Positions 10,773 through 21,044 of a DNA stretch of 64,000 nucleotides are shown piece by piece. Position 1 is the stretch's first letter, and each line of letters begins with the position of its first letter. This stretch comes from Rhodobacteraceae bacterium EhC02 (GTDB lineage Bacteria > Pseudomonadota > Alphaproteobacteria > Rhodobacterales > Rhodobacteraceae). The notes beneath the pieces were generated by a model. The model saw only the letters and a program-made list of their open reading frames with translations. It searched no databases and was not told the origin of the DNA. The translations under genes and the position numbers were made by a program. Where the stretch lies: NCBI GenBank assembly GCA_001650895.1, contig LXYH01000059.1, forward strand, positions 155,880 to 219,879, read 5' to 3'.

Positions 10773-11637
10773 GGCAGTGGCGGGTAAATCCCTGATCGCG
10801 ATGCTGGGGGCGCGGCTTGATCTGGCCGCCCCCCTGTCCATTGTCGATGTTGGTGCGAACCCGCTGGGCAAGCCGGTCTACAAGCCGCTGATGGCGGCGG
10901 GGCTGGCCCATGTCTGGGGGTTCGAACCCAATGCCGAGGCTTTCGCCCGGCTGGAGTCGACCCCCGGCGCGACATACCTGCCCGTGGCGGTGGGGCGTGG
11001 CGGTCCTGCGACCTTTCATGCCTATCCCGCCACCGAGATGTCATCGCTCTATCCGCTCAGCGCCTCCTCGATCGGCTATCTGGGGCATTTCCGCCGCCAT
11101 CTGGGGCAGGAGACGCAAAGCCGGATCCAGACCAGTGCGCTGGATGACATCGACCGGATCGGACATGTGGATCTGCTGAAGATCGACGCACAGGGCGCGG
11201 AATGCGATGTGATCGCGGGTGCCCGCGCCAAGCTGGCCGATGCGGTGATGGTCATTGCCGAGATGCGGTTCTACCGGCTTTACGACGGCGAGCCGATGCT
11301 GCACGAGATGGATCGCGCGTTGCGCGATCAGGGTTTCGTGCTGCACCGTTTCCTGCACCAGAAGGCGCGGATGCTGAACCACAGCCAGAAGGCGCGGGTC
11401 AACGCGCGGGCCATGTCGAACCAGCTGATCGACGGTGACGCGGTCTATATCCGCAGCTTCGAGGATCGCAGCGCCTGGACCGACGGGCAGCTGCGCGCTC
11501 TGGCGCTTCTGGCCGCCACCATCGGCAGCCATGACCTGGCGCTGCTGGCGCTGGATACGATGGTGGCGCGGGGGCTGGCGCGCAAATCCCTGCCCGGGGC
11601 CTATGTCGATCTTCTGCCGCAGGAGCTGCGCGCATGA
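10771..11637 (+). CDS. FkbM-family methyltransferase
   Basis: A 288-residue protein with the FkbM pattern: IVDVGANPLG near 23-32 as the SAM-binding loop, WGFEPNAEAF as motif II, and LLKIDAQGAECDVI as the conserved KID-x-QG-E motif. FkbM enzymes are O-methyltransferases on sugars or secondary metabolites; the substrate here is unknown. The C-terminal 80 residues go beyond the core domain. It is the first of four genes inserted between sufB and sufC, and its stop overlaps the DUF486 start (ATGA). Its ATG sits in the left direct repeat. Confidence 0.8.
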   Translation: MAVAGKSLIAMLGARLDLAAPLSIVDVGANPLGKPVYKPLMAAGLAHVWGFEPNAEAFARLESTPGATYLPVAVGRGGPATFHAYPATEMSSLYPLSASSIGYLGHFRRHLGQETQSRIQTSALDDIDRIGHVDLLKIDAQGAECDVIAGARAKLADAVMVIAEMRFYRLYDGEPMLHEMDRALRDQGFVLHRFLHQKARMLNHSQKARVNARAMSNQLIDGDAVYIRSFEDRSAWTDGQLRALALLAATIGSHDLALLALDTMVARGLARKSLPGAYVDLLPQELRA

Positions 11638-11975
11638 CACTGGCCCATGTCACACCGATCCTGCTGCTGGCCATGTCGAATGTCTTCATGACCTTCGCCT
11701 GGTACGGCCATCTGAAATTCCCGACAGCCCCGCTGCTGGCGGTGATCCTGATCAGCTGGGGCATTGCCTTGTTCGAATATACGCTGGCGGTCCCGGCAAA
11801 CCGGATCGGGCATCAGGTCTATACGGCCGCCCAGCTCAAGACCATCCAGGAGGTGATCACATTGGTCGTCTTCGTCGGCTTTTCCGTCTTCTGGCTGAAA
11901 GAGGCGATCAGCTGGACCACGGCCGCCGGATTTGGCTTCATCGCGCTGGGTGCGGCGCTGGTATTCAGAGGGTAG
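11634..11975 (+). CDS. DUF486 / DMT-like small membrane protein
   Basis: A 113-residue protein with four hydrophobic segments and the DUF486 hallmarks [12 protein letters not shown] near the N-terminus and [14 protein letters not shown] in the middle. The family is part of the drug/metabolite transporter clan; no substrate is known. It overlaps the FkbM gene by four bases (ATGA) and is followed four bases later by the ybjQ-like gene. It is found inside the insert in the suf operon. Confidence 0.85.
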   Translation: MTLAHVTPILLLAMSNVFMTFAWYGHLKFPTAPLLAVILISWGIALFEYTLAVPANRIGHQVYTAAQLKTIQEVITLVVFVGFSVFWLKEAISWTTAAGFGFIALGAALVFRG

Positions 11976-11979
11976 GATC

Positions 11980-12300
11980 ATGATCGTCACAACCACCAAC
12001 AGCATCGAGGGGCACCGCATCGCCACCTATCACGGCATCGTCGTGGGCGAGGCGATCATGGGCGCCAACGTTGTCCGCGATATCTTCGCCGGCATCACCG
12101 ATATCATCGGGGGCTGGTCGGGGGCTTACGAATCCAAGTTGCAGGATGCCCGTGACGTGGCGCTGCGCGAGATGGAACAGAAAGCCGCCAGCATGGGGGC
12201 CGATGCCGTCGTGGGCGTGGATCTGGATTACGAGATCGTGGGACAGTCGATGCTGATGGTCAGCGCCTCTGGCACCGCCGTGACGGTGACACCCGCATGA
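11980..12300 (+). CDS. YbjQ-family (heavy-metal-binding fold) protein
   Basis: A 106-residue protein matching the YbjQ/UPF0145 family: N-terminal [10 protein letters not shown], then [20 protein letters not shown], and the C-terminal [14 protein letters not shown]. The family forms pentamers; a metal-binding role was proposed from the fold but is not established. The start at 11980 is chosen because a GGTAGG site lies just upstream and because the family begins at this residue. Its stop overlaps the next start by four bases (ATGA). Confidence 0.88.
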   Translation: MIVTTTNSIEGHRIATYHGIVVGEAIMGANVVRDIFAGITDIIGGWSGAYESKLQDARDVALREMEQKAASMGADAVVGVDLDYEIVGQSMLMVSASGTAVTVTPA

Positions 12301-12893
12301 GCCTTGCCGCGCCCATCACCCGGCCCGAACTGACCCTGCCCGCCGCAGAGGCCGAGGTGCTGCGCGCGGCCTATGCGCAGGCCGATGTGATCCTGGAATA
12401 CGGATCGGGCGGATCGACCGTGATGGCCGCCGAGATGGGCAAGACCGTCACCTCGGTCGAAAGCGATCAGGCCTGGGCGCAGATGATGCGCGACTGGTTT
12501 GCCGCGAACCCGCCCAGGGGCGATGTCAGCATCGTCTGGTCCGACATCGGCCCGACCAAGGAATGGGGCCATCCTGTCGATGACAGCGCATGGAAACAGT
12601 TTCCGGCCTATCCGCTGGCCGTCTGGGACAGGCCCGACTTCGCGCATCCTGACGTGGTGCTGGTGGATGGCCGTTTCCGCATGGGCTGCGCGCTGGCCAC
12701 CGCCTACCGGATCACCCGGCCGATCCCGCTTTACTATGACGATTACGCCAATCGTCCGCGCCACCACCAGATCGAGGCGTTTCTGGGCGCGCCCGCAGAC
12801 ATCACGGGCCGCATGGCCCGCTTTGACCTGACACCGACACCCATACCGGCAGACCGTCTGCTGCGGGTGATCCAACTGATGACACGCCCCTGA
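12297..12893 (+). CDS. Methyltransferase-like conserved protein
   Basis: A 198-residue protein with [15 protein letters not shown] (about 32-46), similar to a SAM-binding glycine loop, then TSVESDQAW as a motif II-like acidic strand, and [10 protein letters not shown] in the position of motif IV. This suggests a Rossmann-type class I methyltransferase fold, although catalytic activity is not evident. No specific substrate is recognised. It overlaps the ybjQ-like gene by four bases and ends seven bases before the right direct repeat that precedes sufC. Confidence 0.65.
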   Translation: MSLAAPITRPELTLPAAEAEVLRAAYAQADVILEYGSGGSTVMAAEMGKTVTSVESDQAWAQMMRDWFAANPPRGDVSIVWSDIGPTKEWGHPVDDSAWKQFPAYPLAVWDRPDFAHPDVVLVDGRFRMGCALATAYRITRPIPLYYDDYANRPRHHQIEAFLGAPADITGRMARFDLTPTPIPADRLLRVIQLMTRP

Positions 12894-12900
12894 GCACCGC

Positions 12901-12915
12901 TTGGGACAAGGAAAT
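12901..12915 (+). repeat. Right direct repeat bounding the sufB-sufC insert
   Basis: TTGGGACAAGG followed by AAAT, identical at 14 of 15 positions to 10758-10772. It lies in the leader of sufC, 16 bases before the sufC ATG. Confidence 0.6.
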
Positions 12916-12931
12916 ACGGAAAGGAAGAAAC

Positions 12932-13692
<761 letters not shown>

Positions 13693-13693
<1 letters not shown>

Positions 13694-14979
13694 TGGCGAA
13701 GGCGGAACTGAAACAGGACGCAACCGAGGCGCGGATCGCCGCGCTGGCGATGCCCAAGGGCGGCAAGTGGATCGCTGCGGCCCGGGCCGAGGCGCTGGCG
13801 CGACTGCGCGCCATGGGCCTGCCCGCGCGGCGTGACGAATACTGGCGTTACACCCGCCCCGATACGCTGACCCAGGCGGATGCGCCGGCGGCAGCGCTGT
13901 TCGATGGCAAGGAACCCCCTGTCTTCGACAGCGTTGACAGGCTGCGCATCGTTTTTGTCGACGGTGTCTTCGACGCTGCGGCCAGCGATGACCTGACCAT
14001 GTCGGGCGTCGAGATCGAGAGGCTTGAAACCGCCTCGGGCGCGGATATCCACTGGGCCAAGGATCTTTACGGTGTACTCGAAGCGCGTGGTCAAAAACCC
14101 GTGGACCGCCCGCTGGCGGCGCTGAACAGCGCCTTTGCCACCGATGGGGTGCTGATCCGGGTGACGGGAAAGGCCGCGAAACCGGTCAGCCTGATCTATA
14201 CCCATGCATCCGAAACCTCGGACGCGATCCTGCATCACGTGGTGAAGCTGGAAAAAGGCGCGGAACTGACCCTGCTGGAAAACGGACCCGCCGCCGCGCG
14301 CTTCAACAAGGTGCTCGAGGTCGAGGTGGCCGATGGCGCGCGCTTCCACCACATCCGGGCGCAGGGGCGCGACCATGAACGCCGCGCCGCGACCCATGTC
14401 TTTACCCGTCTGGGTACGGAAAGCCAGTTCAAGTCCTTCACCCTGACCGTCAATGGCGTGATGACCCGCAACGAGGCGGTGATCGAACTGACCGGCGATG
14501 ATGCGGTGGCCCATATCGCGGGCGCGGCCATGGGCGACGGGGCGTTCCATCACGACGACACGGTGTTCATCACCCATGACGCGGTCAATTGCGAAAGCCG
14601 CCAGGTCTTCAAGAAGGTGCTGCGCAACGGGGCCGTGGGCGTGTTCCAGGGCAAGATCCTGGTCAAGGAAGGCGCACAGAAGACCGATGGCTACCAGATC
14701 AGCCAGTCGCTTCTGCTGGATGGCGACAGCCAGTTCCTGGCCAAGCCCGAGCTTGAGATCTATGCCGATGACGTGGCCTGTTCGCATGGCTCGACCTCGG
14801 GGGCGATCGACATGGACGCGCTTTACTACCTGCGCTCGCGCGGGGTGCCCCGGAAAGAGGCGACGGACCTTCTGGTCCTGTCCTTCCTGGCCGAGGCGGT
14901 GGACGAGATCGAGGATGAAGGCCTGCGCGAAGAAATCGTCAGCCGCCTGACTGGCTGGCTGGCCCGCAGGGGCAGTTGA
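13693..14979 (+). CDS. sufD: Fe-S cluster assembly protein SufD
   Basis: A 428-residue SufBCD subunit. The C-terminal part carries the SufD features: HDDTVFITHDAVNCESRQVFK, then LVKEGAQKTDGYQ and CSHGSTSGAIDMDALYYLRSRG. The N-terminal helical region with DEYWRYTRP is also usual. Length is normal. The start overlaps the sufC stop by one base, and the stop overlaps the start of the next membrane gene (TGATG). Confidence 0.96.
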
Positions 14980-15467
14980 TGCCGGTAACGACCGACATAC
15001 TGGCCACCTACCGTGGTCCCGGTCGCGTGATCGCGCGCCACCTGGCGGAAGGCCCGCGCGAAGACCGCGCGCTGGTGATCCTGCTGGGAGGCTGCGTGGT
15101 GATGTTCATTGCCCAATGGCCGCGCCTTGCCCGTCAGTCCTACCAGACGGGCGAGGATCTTCAGATGCTCATGGGTGGATCGCTCATGGCGCTGGTGTTC
15201 CTGTTGCCCCTTCTGCTTTACGTCGTGGGTGTGCTGTCCTACCTGTTGGTGCGCCTGTTTCGCGGACGCGTCACGGGCTACGGCGCGCGGATTGCCCTGT
15301 TCTGGGCATTGCTGGCAGCAAGCCCGCTGATGCTGCTCTGGGGTTTGGTGGCCGGTTTCATCGGTGAAGGAATTGAAATGACCCTGACGGGAAGCCTTTG
15401 GTTCATCATCTTTGCCTGGTTCTGGATCGCCGGCCTGCGCCAGGCCGGATGGGGAGAGACGCGATGA
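14979..15467 (+). CDS. YIP1-type membrane protein 1
   Basis: A 162-residue protein with about four membrane segments (near 32-48, 65-90, 104-128 and 137-155). The soluble N-terminal part contains GPGRVIARHLAEGPREDRAL. The overall layout fits a YIP1-domain membrane protein as found next to suf genes in Rhodobacteraceae. The ATG at 14979 overlaps the sufD stop (TGATG); the TTG one codon earlier is less likely. It overlaps the second membrane gene by four bases. Function is unknown. Confidence 0.65.
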   Translation: MPVTTDILATYRGPGRVIARHLAEGPREDRALVILLGGCVVMFIAQWPRLARQSYQTGEDLQMLMGGSLMALVFLLPLLLYVVGVLSYLLVRLFRGRVTGYGARIALFWALLAASPLMLLWGLVAGFIGEGIEMTLTGSLWFIIFAWFWIAGLRQAGWGETR

Positions 15468-16045
15468 CCTTGAAAGACCTAGCAGCCCTTGCCATGGACA
15501 CGCTGCGCGATCCGCGCGGCACGGGCGAGCGGCTGATCGCGCTGAACCTGGGCCTGCCGGTTCTCTGGACGGCGCTGGCGCTGGCATCCGTTCTCAGCGC
15601 GCTGTTGTTCAGCATCAACATGGCGATCTTTCCCGCCGCCTTCCCGATGCCGGGGTTGTTCTTCAACCCGATCCTTTACGCCGTGGTGCTGGCGGGCGGC
15701 ATGGTCATCTCGATGCATCTTCTGACCTGGATGGGCACGATGCTGGGCGGGCGCGGGTCGCTGGCCGAGGTGACGGTGCTGCTGGTCTGGCTGCAATACC
15801 TGCGGCTGGTCGCACAGGCCGGCCTGTTGCTGCTGACCATGATCATGCCGCCGCTTGGCATGATGGCGACGATCGTCGTCGCCTTCTACAGCCTGTGGCT
15901 GCTGCTGAACTTTCTGGACGTGGCGCATCGGTTCGGCTCTCTCGCCAAGGCACTTGTGGTGCTTCTGATGACGGCGGTCGGCATCGTCGTCGGCCTGTCT
16001 TTCCTGTTGGCGCTGATCGGCGTCCCCGCAACCGAAATGAGCTGA
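15464..16045 (+). CDS. YIP1-family membrane protein 2
   Basis: A 193-residue protein with five predicted membrane segments and the N-terminal pattern [20 protein letters not shown], typical of YIP1-domain proteins. In segment 2-3, [20 protein letters not shown] matches the conserved loop. The start is fixed by a four-base overlap with the gene before it (ATGA) and it ends three bases before sufS. The pair of membrane genes is therefore tightly embedded between sufD and sufS. No role in Fe-S assembly has been shown for the family. Confidence 0.7.
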   Translation: MTLKDLAALAMDTLRDPRGTGERLIALNLGLPVLWTALALASVLSALLFSINMAIFPAAFPMPGLFFNPILYAVVLAGGMVISMHLLTWMGTMLGGRGSLAEVTVLLVWLQYLRLVAQAGLLLLTMIMPPLGMMATIVVAFYSLWLLLNFLDVAHRFGSLAKALVVLLMTAVGIVVGLSFLLALIGVPATEMS

Positions 16046-16048
16046 CCC

Positions 16049-17269
16049 ATGTATGATGTCGAAACGATCCGCGCCGATTTCCCGATCCTGTCCCGGCAGG
16101 TGAACGGCAAGCCGCTGGTCTATCTGGACAACGGCGCCTCGGCGCAGAAACCGCGCGTGGTGATCGACGCGATCACGCAGGCCTATTCCCATGAATATGC
16201 GAATGTTCACAGGGGCTTGCATTACCTTTCGAACCTTGCGACCGACAATTACGAAAGGGTGCGCGGGATCGTGGCACGCTTTCTGGGGGCCGGGTCCGAG
16301 GATGAGATCATCTTCAACTCGGGCACGACCGAAGGCATCAACATGGTCGCCTATGGCTGGGCCATGCCCCGCATGGAGGCGGGTGACGAGATCATCCTGT
16401 CCATCATGGAGCATCACGCCAATATCGTGCCATGGCATTTCCTGCGCGAACGGCAGGGTGTGGTGATCAAATGGGTCGATGTGGATGCCACCGGCGCGCT
16501 GGACCCCGCCAAGGTGCTGGACGCGATCACCCCCCGCACCAAGCTGATCGCGGTCACCCATGTGTCCAACGTTCTGGGCACGGTCGTGGACGTCAAGACG
16601 ATCTGCGAGGGGGCGCGCGCCAAGGGCGTGCCCGTTCTGGTCGATGGAAGCCAGGCAGCCGTGCACATGCCCGTCGACGTGCAGGATATCGGCTGCGATT
16701 TCTACGCCGTGACCGGCCACAAGCTTTACGGCCCCTCGGGCAGCGGTGCGATCTATGTCCGCAAGGCCCGCATGGCCGAGATGCGCCCCTTCATCGGTGG
16801 CGGCGACATGATCCGCGAGGTCACCCGCGATACCGTCACCTACAACGATCCGCCGATGAAATTCGAGGCCGGCACGCCCGGCATTGTCCAGACGATCGGC
16901 CTGGGCGTGGCGCTGGACTACATGATGGGGCTGGGCATGGAGAATATCGCCGCCCATGAGCGCGACTTGCGCGACTATGCGCGCGCGCGCCTGGACGGCC
17001 TCAATTGGGTCAGTGTTCAGGGCACCACGCCTGACAAGGCCGCGATCTTTTCCTTCACGATGGATGGGGCCGCGCATGCCCATGACATCTCGACCATCCT
17101 CGACAAGAAGGGTGTGGCGGTAAGGGCCGGTCAGCATTGCGCGGGGCCGCTGATGACCCATATGGGCGTGAACGCGACCTGCCGGGCTTCTTTCGGACTT
17201 TACAACACGAAGGCCGAGGTCGATGTGCTGATCGACGCGCTGGAACTGGCGCACGAGCTTTTCGCCTGA
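16049..17269 (+). CDS. sufS: Cysteine desulfurase SufS
   Basis: A 406-residue PLP enzyme that takes sulfur from cysteine as a persulfide for the SufBCD scaffold. It shows the group II (SufS/CsdA) features: [11 protein letters not shown] near the start, the PLP lysine K225 ([10 protein letters not shown]), and the active Cys C364 in the short loop [11 protein letters not shown]. Length is normal. It is the last gene of the suf unit and is followed by a terminator. No sufE, sufA or sufT follows it here, which departs from the common Rhodobacteraceae arrangement. Confidence 0.97.
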   Translation: MYDVETIRADFPILSRQVNGKPLVYLDNGASAQKPRVVIDAITQAYSHEYANVHRGLHYLSNLATDNYERVRGIVARFLGAGSEDEIIFNSGTTEGINMVAYGWAMPRMEAGDEIILSIMEHHANIVPWHFLRERQGVVIKWVDVDATGALDPAKVLDAITPRTKLIAVTHVSNVLGTVVDVKTICEGARAKGVPVLVDGSQAAVHMPVDVQDIGCDFYAVTGHKLYGPSGSGAIYVRKARMAEMRPFIGGGDMIREVTRDTVTYNDPPMKFEAGTPGIVQTIGLGVALDYMMGLGMENIAAHERDLRDYARARLDGLNWVSVQGTTPDKAAIFSFTMDGAAHAHDISTILDKKGVAVRAGQHCAGPLMTHMGVNATCRASFGLYNTKAEVDVLIDALELAHELFA

Positions 17270-17280
17270 TCCACGACCTG

Positions 17281-17317
17281 CGCGCGCCCCAAATACCGGT
17301 TGCGGGCGCGCGTTCTT
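17281..17317 (+). terminator. Rho-independent terminator of the suf operon
   Basis: A 9-bp perfect GC stem, CGCGCGCCC at 17281-17289 with GGGCGCGCG at 17304-17312, around a 14-base loop, followed by TTCTT. It starts 12 bases after the sufS stop. Confidence 0.75.
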
Positions 17318-17338
17318 TGTCCTATTCCACCCGCAGAT

Positions 17339-17415
<77 letters not shown>

Positions 17416-17699
17416 TCTCCCCCCCCCCCAGAAACCTGTTTCCTGTTTGAATTCACCGTGCCTGCAGGATGCTGGCGCGGTTGCAATCTTTGCCCGCTGC
17501 GTCGCGCCGTCAGGCCGGGGACGGGGAGGGCGGCAAAATCACGGGTCCGTGATGGTATCGGCGGGTTGACAGGGGCGGTGACCCGTCCCTATCGTAACCG
17601 CACTGCGAAATCTAATTCCGCAATTTCCGAGGAGGCCGCAAAAGCGCGGCAGGGAGCGGCGGACCCGTGTGTTTCGTTCGATAAAAAAGGGAGGACTTC
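17416..17699 (+). promoter_or_regulatory. Leader/promoter region of the TAXI-TRAP operon
   Basis: This 284-base gap has no convincing gene. A possible promoter is TTGACA at 17566-17571 with CTATCG/TATCGT about 18 bases on (17590-17595). A purine-rich AAAAAAGGGAGGA ribosome site lies just before the ATG at 17700. No known riboswitch was recognised. Confidence 0.4.
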
Positions 17700-18836
17700 A
17701 TGAAACCGATTCTCGCTGCGGTCGCGGCTGTCACCATGTCAGCCGGAATGGCCAGCGCCCAGGGCATCGACCTGCCCAAGCAGCTGTCCTGGACCGCCTA
17801 CGACACCGGCTCGGCCGGCTATAACCAGGCCGTCGCCATCGGTGCGGCCCTGCAGGATGCCGCCGGCATCAACCTGCGCGTGCTGCCGGGCAAGAACGAC
17901 GTGTCGCGCACCGAACCGCTGCGCCAGGGTCGCGTCGACTTCTCGGCGACCGGTGTGGGCGGCAGCTTCATGGCGCAGGAAGGCGCCTTCGATTTCGGCG
18001 CCGAAAACTGGGGCCCGCAGCCGATCCGCGTGCTGCTGGCCAACAATGGCGGCGCGATCAACCTGGCCGTGGGTGTGGCTGGCGACGAGGGCATCCAGAC
18101 CTTTGCCGATCTGAAGGGCAAGCGCGTGGCCTATATCGTGGGCGCACCCGCACTGAACGTGAACACCGAAGCATACCTGGCCTATGGCGGCCTGACCTGG
18201 GATGATGTGACCCGCGTCGAATTCGGCGGTTTCGGCGCCAGCTGGACCGGCCTGATCGAAGACCAGGTCGATGCGGCCTTTGCCTCGACCAACTCGGGCA
18301 AGGCCTATGAGGCCGCAGCCGGCCCGCGCGGCCTGTTCTGGCCGCCAATCGATCCCGCCAACACCGAAGGCCTGGCCGCGATGCAGAAGATCGCGCCCTT
18401 CTTCGCGCCGAACCTGGCGACCGTTGGCGCCAATATCGACGGCACGCCCGGTTACCAGGGTGCGGGCTATCCCTATCCGGTGCTGATCGCGACGGATTCC
18501 ACCGCCGAGGACATGGCCTACAACATGACCAAGGCCATGGTCGAGCTGTTCCCTGCCTATGACGGCAAGGCACCGGGCATCGGTGGCTGGTCGATCGACA
18601 AGCAGGACATGGAATGGGTCGTGCCCTACCATGAAGGGGCGATCCGCTTCTTCAAGGAAAAGGGTCTGTGGACCGATGCCGCACAGGCGCACAACGACCG
18701 CCTGATCGAGCGTCAGGGCGTGCTCAAGGCCGCATGGGATGCGCTGAAGGCCGAAGCGCCCGCCGAGTGGGACGCCACATGGGCCGAAGCACGCCGCAAG
18801 GCACTGGCCGACAACGGCTTTGACGTCGTGTTCTAA
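17700..18836 (+). CDS. TAXI-family TRAP transporter substrate-binding protein
   Basis: A 378-residue periplasmic receptor. A signal peptide (about 1-20, cleaved after GMASA) is followed by a TAXI-type binding domain: the segment SWTAYDTGSAGYNQAVAIG near 31-49 and LPGKNDVSRTEPLRQGRVDF are typical of TAXI receptors. It supplies substrate to the fused permease encoded at 19005. The ligand is unknown; TAXI systems often take dicarboxylates, but the downstream CoA ligase and ThDP enzyme suggest a carboxylic acid that is degraded by these enzymes. A strong hairpin lies between it and the permease gene. Confidence 0.92.
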   Translation: MKPILAAVAAVTMSAGMASAQGIDLPKQLSWTAYDTGSAGYNQAVAIGAALQDAAGINLRVLPGKNDVSRTEPLRQGRVDFSATGVGGSFMAQEGAFDFGAENWGPQPIRVLLANNGGAINLAVGVAGDEGIQTFADLKGKRVAYIVGAPALNVNTEAYLAYGGLTWDDVTRVEFGGFGASWTGLIEDQVDAAFASTNSGKAYEAAAGPRGLFWPPIDPANTEGLAAMQKIAPFFAPNLATVGANIDGTPGYQGAGYPYPVLIATDSTAEDMAYNMTKAMVELFPAYDGKAPGIGGWSIDKQDMEWVVPYHEGAIRFFKEKGLWTDAAQAHNDRLIERQGVLKAAWDALKAEAPAEWDATWAEARRKALADNGFDVVF

Positions 18837-18855
18837 GAAGGGTCTGTAACCCTTT

Positions 18856-18884
18856 CGCCCGGCCGGAGTATCTTCGGCCGGGCG
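18856..18884 (+). terminator. Intra-operon hairpin after the TAXI receptor gene
   Basis: A perfect 10-bp stem, CGCCCGGCCG (18856-18865) and CGGCCGGGCG (18875-18884), with a 9-base loop, followed by TCTTG and preceded by an AAGGG/CCCTT hairpin. It probably protects the receptor mRNA end or lets only part of transcription continue into the permease, giving more receptor than permease. It sits in the 168-base gap 18837-19004. Confidence 0.65.
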
Positions 18885-19004
18885 TCTTGACGATGTGACC
18901 CCATTTCCACGCGGCGCCCGAGCTGCGGCCGCCCCGGGGCGCATCGCGCGCACCACGGTGCTGCGTGATCCTGACAAGACCCCCGACAAGACCAAGGACA
19001 AGCC

Positions 19005-21002
19005 ATGAGCAGTGCGAAACCTTCCGCCGAAGCAACGAAACCCGCGTTCGAGGAGGTCGCCATCGACGGCTCGACCCCGGCGGAACGGATCGGCGGGCTG
19101 GCGCGCTGGGTGGTGATCACGGGGACACTGGCGGGCCTCGTGCTTGTGGTGCACCAGCTCTTCAACCTGAAATTCATGGGGATCGTGCTGATCGACGGGC
19201 GCTATCTCTATATTCTGGGCGGGCTTTTCCTGGCGCTCAGTTTCCTGATCTTCCAGATGCGCGGCGGCAAGGGCGGACAGCCCACGATCCTGGACTGGAT
19301 CCTGTTTGCCCTGTCACTGGGATGTACCGCCTACCTCGGACAGACCGCGCAGATGAACCTCTCGCAGGGCTGGGAATATGCCGCCCCGATCGAGGCGCAA
19401 TACGTGGCGGTCCTGTTCTTCTTCCTCATCCTCGAGGCGACGCGCCGCGCGGGCGGTCTGGTCCTGTTCCTGATCGTGACTCTTTTCGCCTTCTATCCGA
19501 CTTTCGCGGGCCATATGCCCGATCCCTTCACTGGATTTCAGAGCACCTTCATGCAGACGGTGCCCTATCACATCTTTTCGGCCGAAAGCAGCTTCGGCAT
19601 CCCGATGAAAGCCTTCGGCGGCGTGGTGATCGGCTTCATCCTCTTCGGCGCGGTGCTGCAACGCACGGGCGGGGGGCAGTTCTTCAACGATCTGGCGCTG
19701 GGGCTGGTCGGCGGGTATCGCGGCGGGGCGGCCAAGGTGTCGATCTTTGCCAGCGGTTTCATGGGCTCGATGTCGGGCTCTGTCATCTCGAACGTGCTGA
19801 CCACGGGGGCGGTGTCGATCCCCGCGATGCGCAAGACCGGATTTTCGGCCAAGACCGCCGCCGCGACCGAGGCCTGCGCCTCGACCGGGGGCGTGCTGAT
19901 GCCGCCGATCATGGGGGCCACGGCCTTCGTGATGGCCTCGTTCCTGTCGCGCCCCTATGTCGACATCGCGCTGGCCGCTGCCATCCCGAGCATCCTGTTC
20001 TACTGGGGCCTTTTCACCCAGATCGATGCCTATTCCGCCCGGCGCGGCCTGCGTGGCCTGCCCAAGCCCGATCTGCCGGTGCTGCGCGACGTGATGAAGG
20101 AAGGCTGGCCCTATATCTTCGTCTTCGCGCTTTTGCTGTTCATGATGATCGTGATGCGCCGCGAAACTTCGGCCCCGTTCTATGCCACGGTGCTGCTGCT
20201 GGTGGTGAACCAGTTCCGCTCCAGCCACAGGCTGGATCTGCAGAAACTGACCAACATGATCGTCGGCGTCGGCATGGGCCTTGCCGAACTGACCGCGATC
20301 CTTCTGGGCGTGGGCCTGATCGTCGGCTCGTTCTCGGCCACGGGTCTTGCGGGCACGCTGGTGAACGAACTGGTCTTCATCGCGGGCGACAACACGCTGG
20401 TTCTGGTGCTGATGGGCGCGATCACGGCCTTCATCTTCGGCATGGGGATGACGGTAACGGCCTGCTACATCTTCCTTGCGGTCGTGCTGGCCCCCGCGCT
20501 CGAGGCGGGCGGGTTGAACCAGTTGGCGGTGCATCTGTTCATCCTTTACTGGGGCATGGTCAGCTTCATCACCCCGCCCGTGGCGCTGGGGGCTTTTGCC
20601 GCCTCGACCATGGCCGGATCGAACCCGATCGCCACAGGCTTCGAGGCGATGCGCCTTGGCGGCGTGATCTACATCATGCCCTTCTTCTTCGTGCTGAACC
20701 CCGCGCTTGTCGGTCAGGCCCCGGCATGGGAGGTGGCGGTCGCCCTGTCCTGCGCCATGGTGGGTGTGCTGATGATCTCGGCCTCGTTGCAGGGCTATGT
20801 CAGCCTTGTCGGACCGATCCGGGGGGCCATGGCCTTGCCGTTGCGCGTGATGCTGTTCATCGGCGGCGTTCTGATCGCCAAGCCCAAGACGGATCTGCTG
20901 GCGCTCAGCTATGGCGCGTCATTCCTGTTGGGCCTGGCGATCTGTGCCTTGCCGCTATGGGTCGCCTGGCGCGCACGGCTTGCAGAGCCGCGCGCGGCCT
21001 GA
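19005..21002 (+). CDS. TRAP transporter fused permease (4TM/12TM)
   Basis: A 665-residue inner membrane protein in which the small (DctQ-like) and large (DctM-like) TRAP subunits are fused, as is usual for TAXI systems. The DctM portion starts at about residue 125 and contains the conserved run GSMSGSVISNVLTTGAVSIP, then ACASTGGVLMPPIMGATAF, typical for this family. It imports the substrate captured by the upstream receptor using an ion gradient. Length agrees with fused TRAP permeases (600-850). It is followed 42 bases later by the CoA ligase gene. Confidence 0.94.
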   Translation: MSSAKPSAEATKPAFEEVAIDGSTPAERIGGLARWVVITGTLAGLVLVVHQLFNLKFMGIVLIDGRYLYILGGLFLALSFLIFQMRGGKGGQPTILDWILFALSLGCTAYLGQTAQMNLSQGWEYAAPIEAQYVAVLFFFLILEATRRAGGLVLFLIVTLFAFYPTFAGHMPDPFTGFQSTFMQTVPYHIFSAESSFGIPMKAFGGVVIGFILFGAVLQRTGGGQFFNDLALGLVGGYRGGAAKVSIFASGFMGSMSGSVISNVLTTGAVSIPAMRKTGFSAKTAAATEACASTGGVLMPPIMGATAFVMASFLSRPYVDIALAAAIPSILFYWGLFTQIDAYSARRGLRGLPKPDLPVLRDVMKEGWPYIFVFALLLFMMIVMRRETSAPFYATVLLLVVNQFRSSHRLDLQKLTNMIVGVGMGLAELTAILLGVGLIVGSFSATGLAGTLVNELVFIAGDNTLVLVLMGAITAFIFGMGMTVTACYIFLAVVLAPALEAGGLNQLAVHLFILYWGMVSFITPPVALGAFAASTMAGSNPIATGFEAMRLGGVIYIMPFFFVLNPALVGQAPAWEVAVALSCAMVGVLMISASLQGYVSLVGPIRGAMALPLRVMLFIGGVLIAKPKTDLLALSYGASFLLGLAICALPLWVAWRARLAEPRAA

Positions 21003-21044
21003 CACGATCCCCGCGACAAGACCCCGCATAACCGGAAGACCCAG

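Noticed and set aside
17419..17429. C11 homopolymer as a phase-variable tract
   Set aside because: It lies in noncoding DNA right after the tRNA and not in a promoter spacer or gene; sequencing error is also possible.
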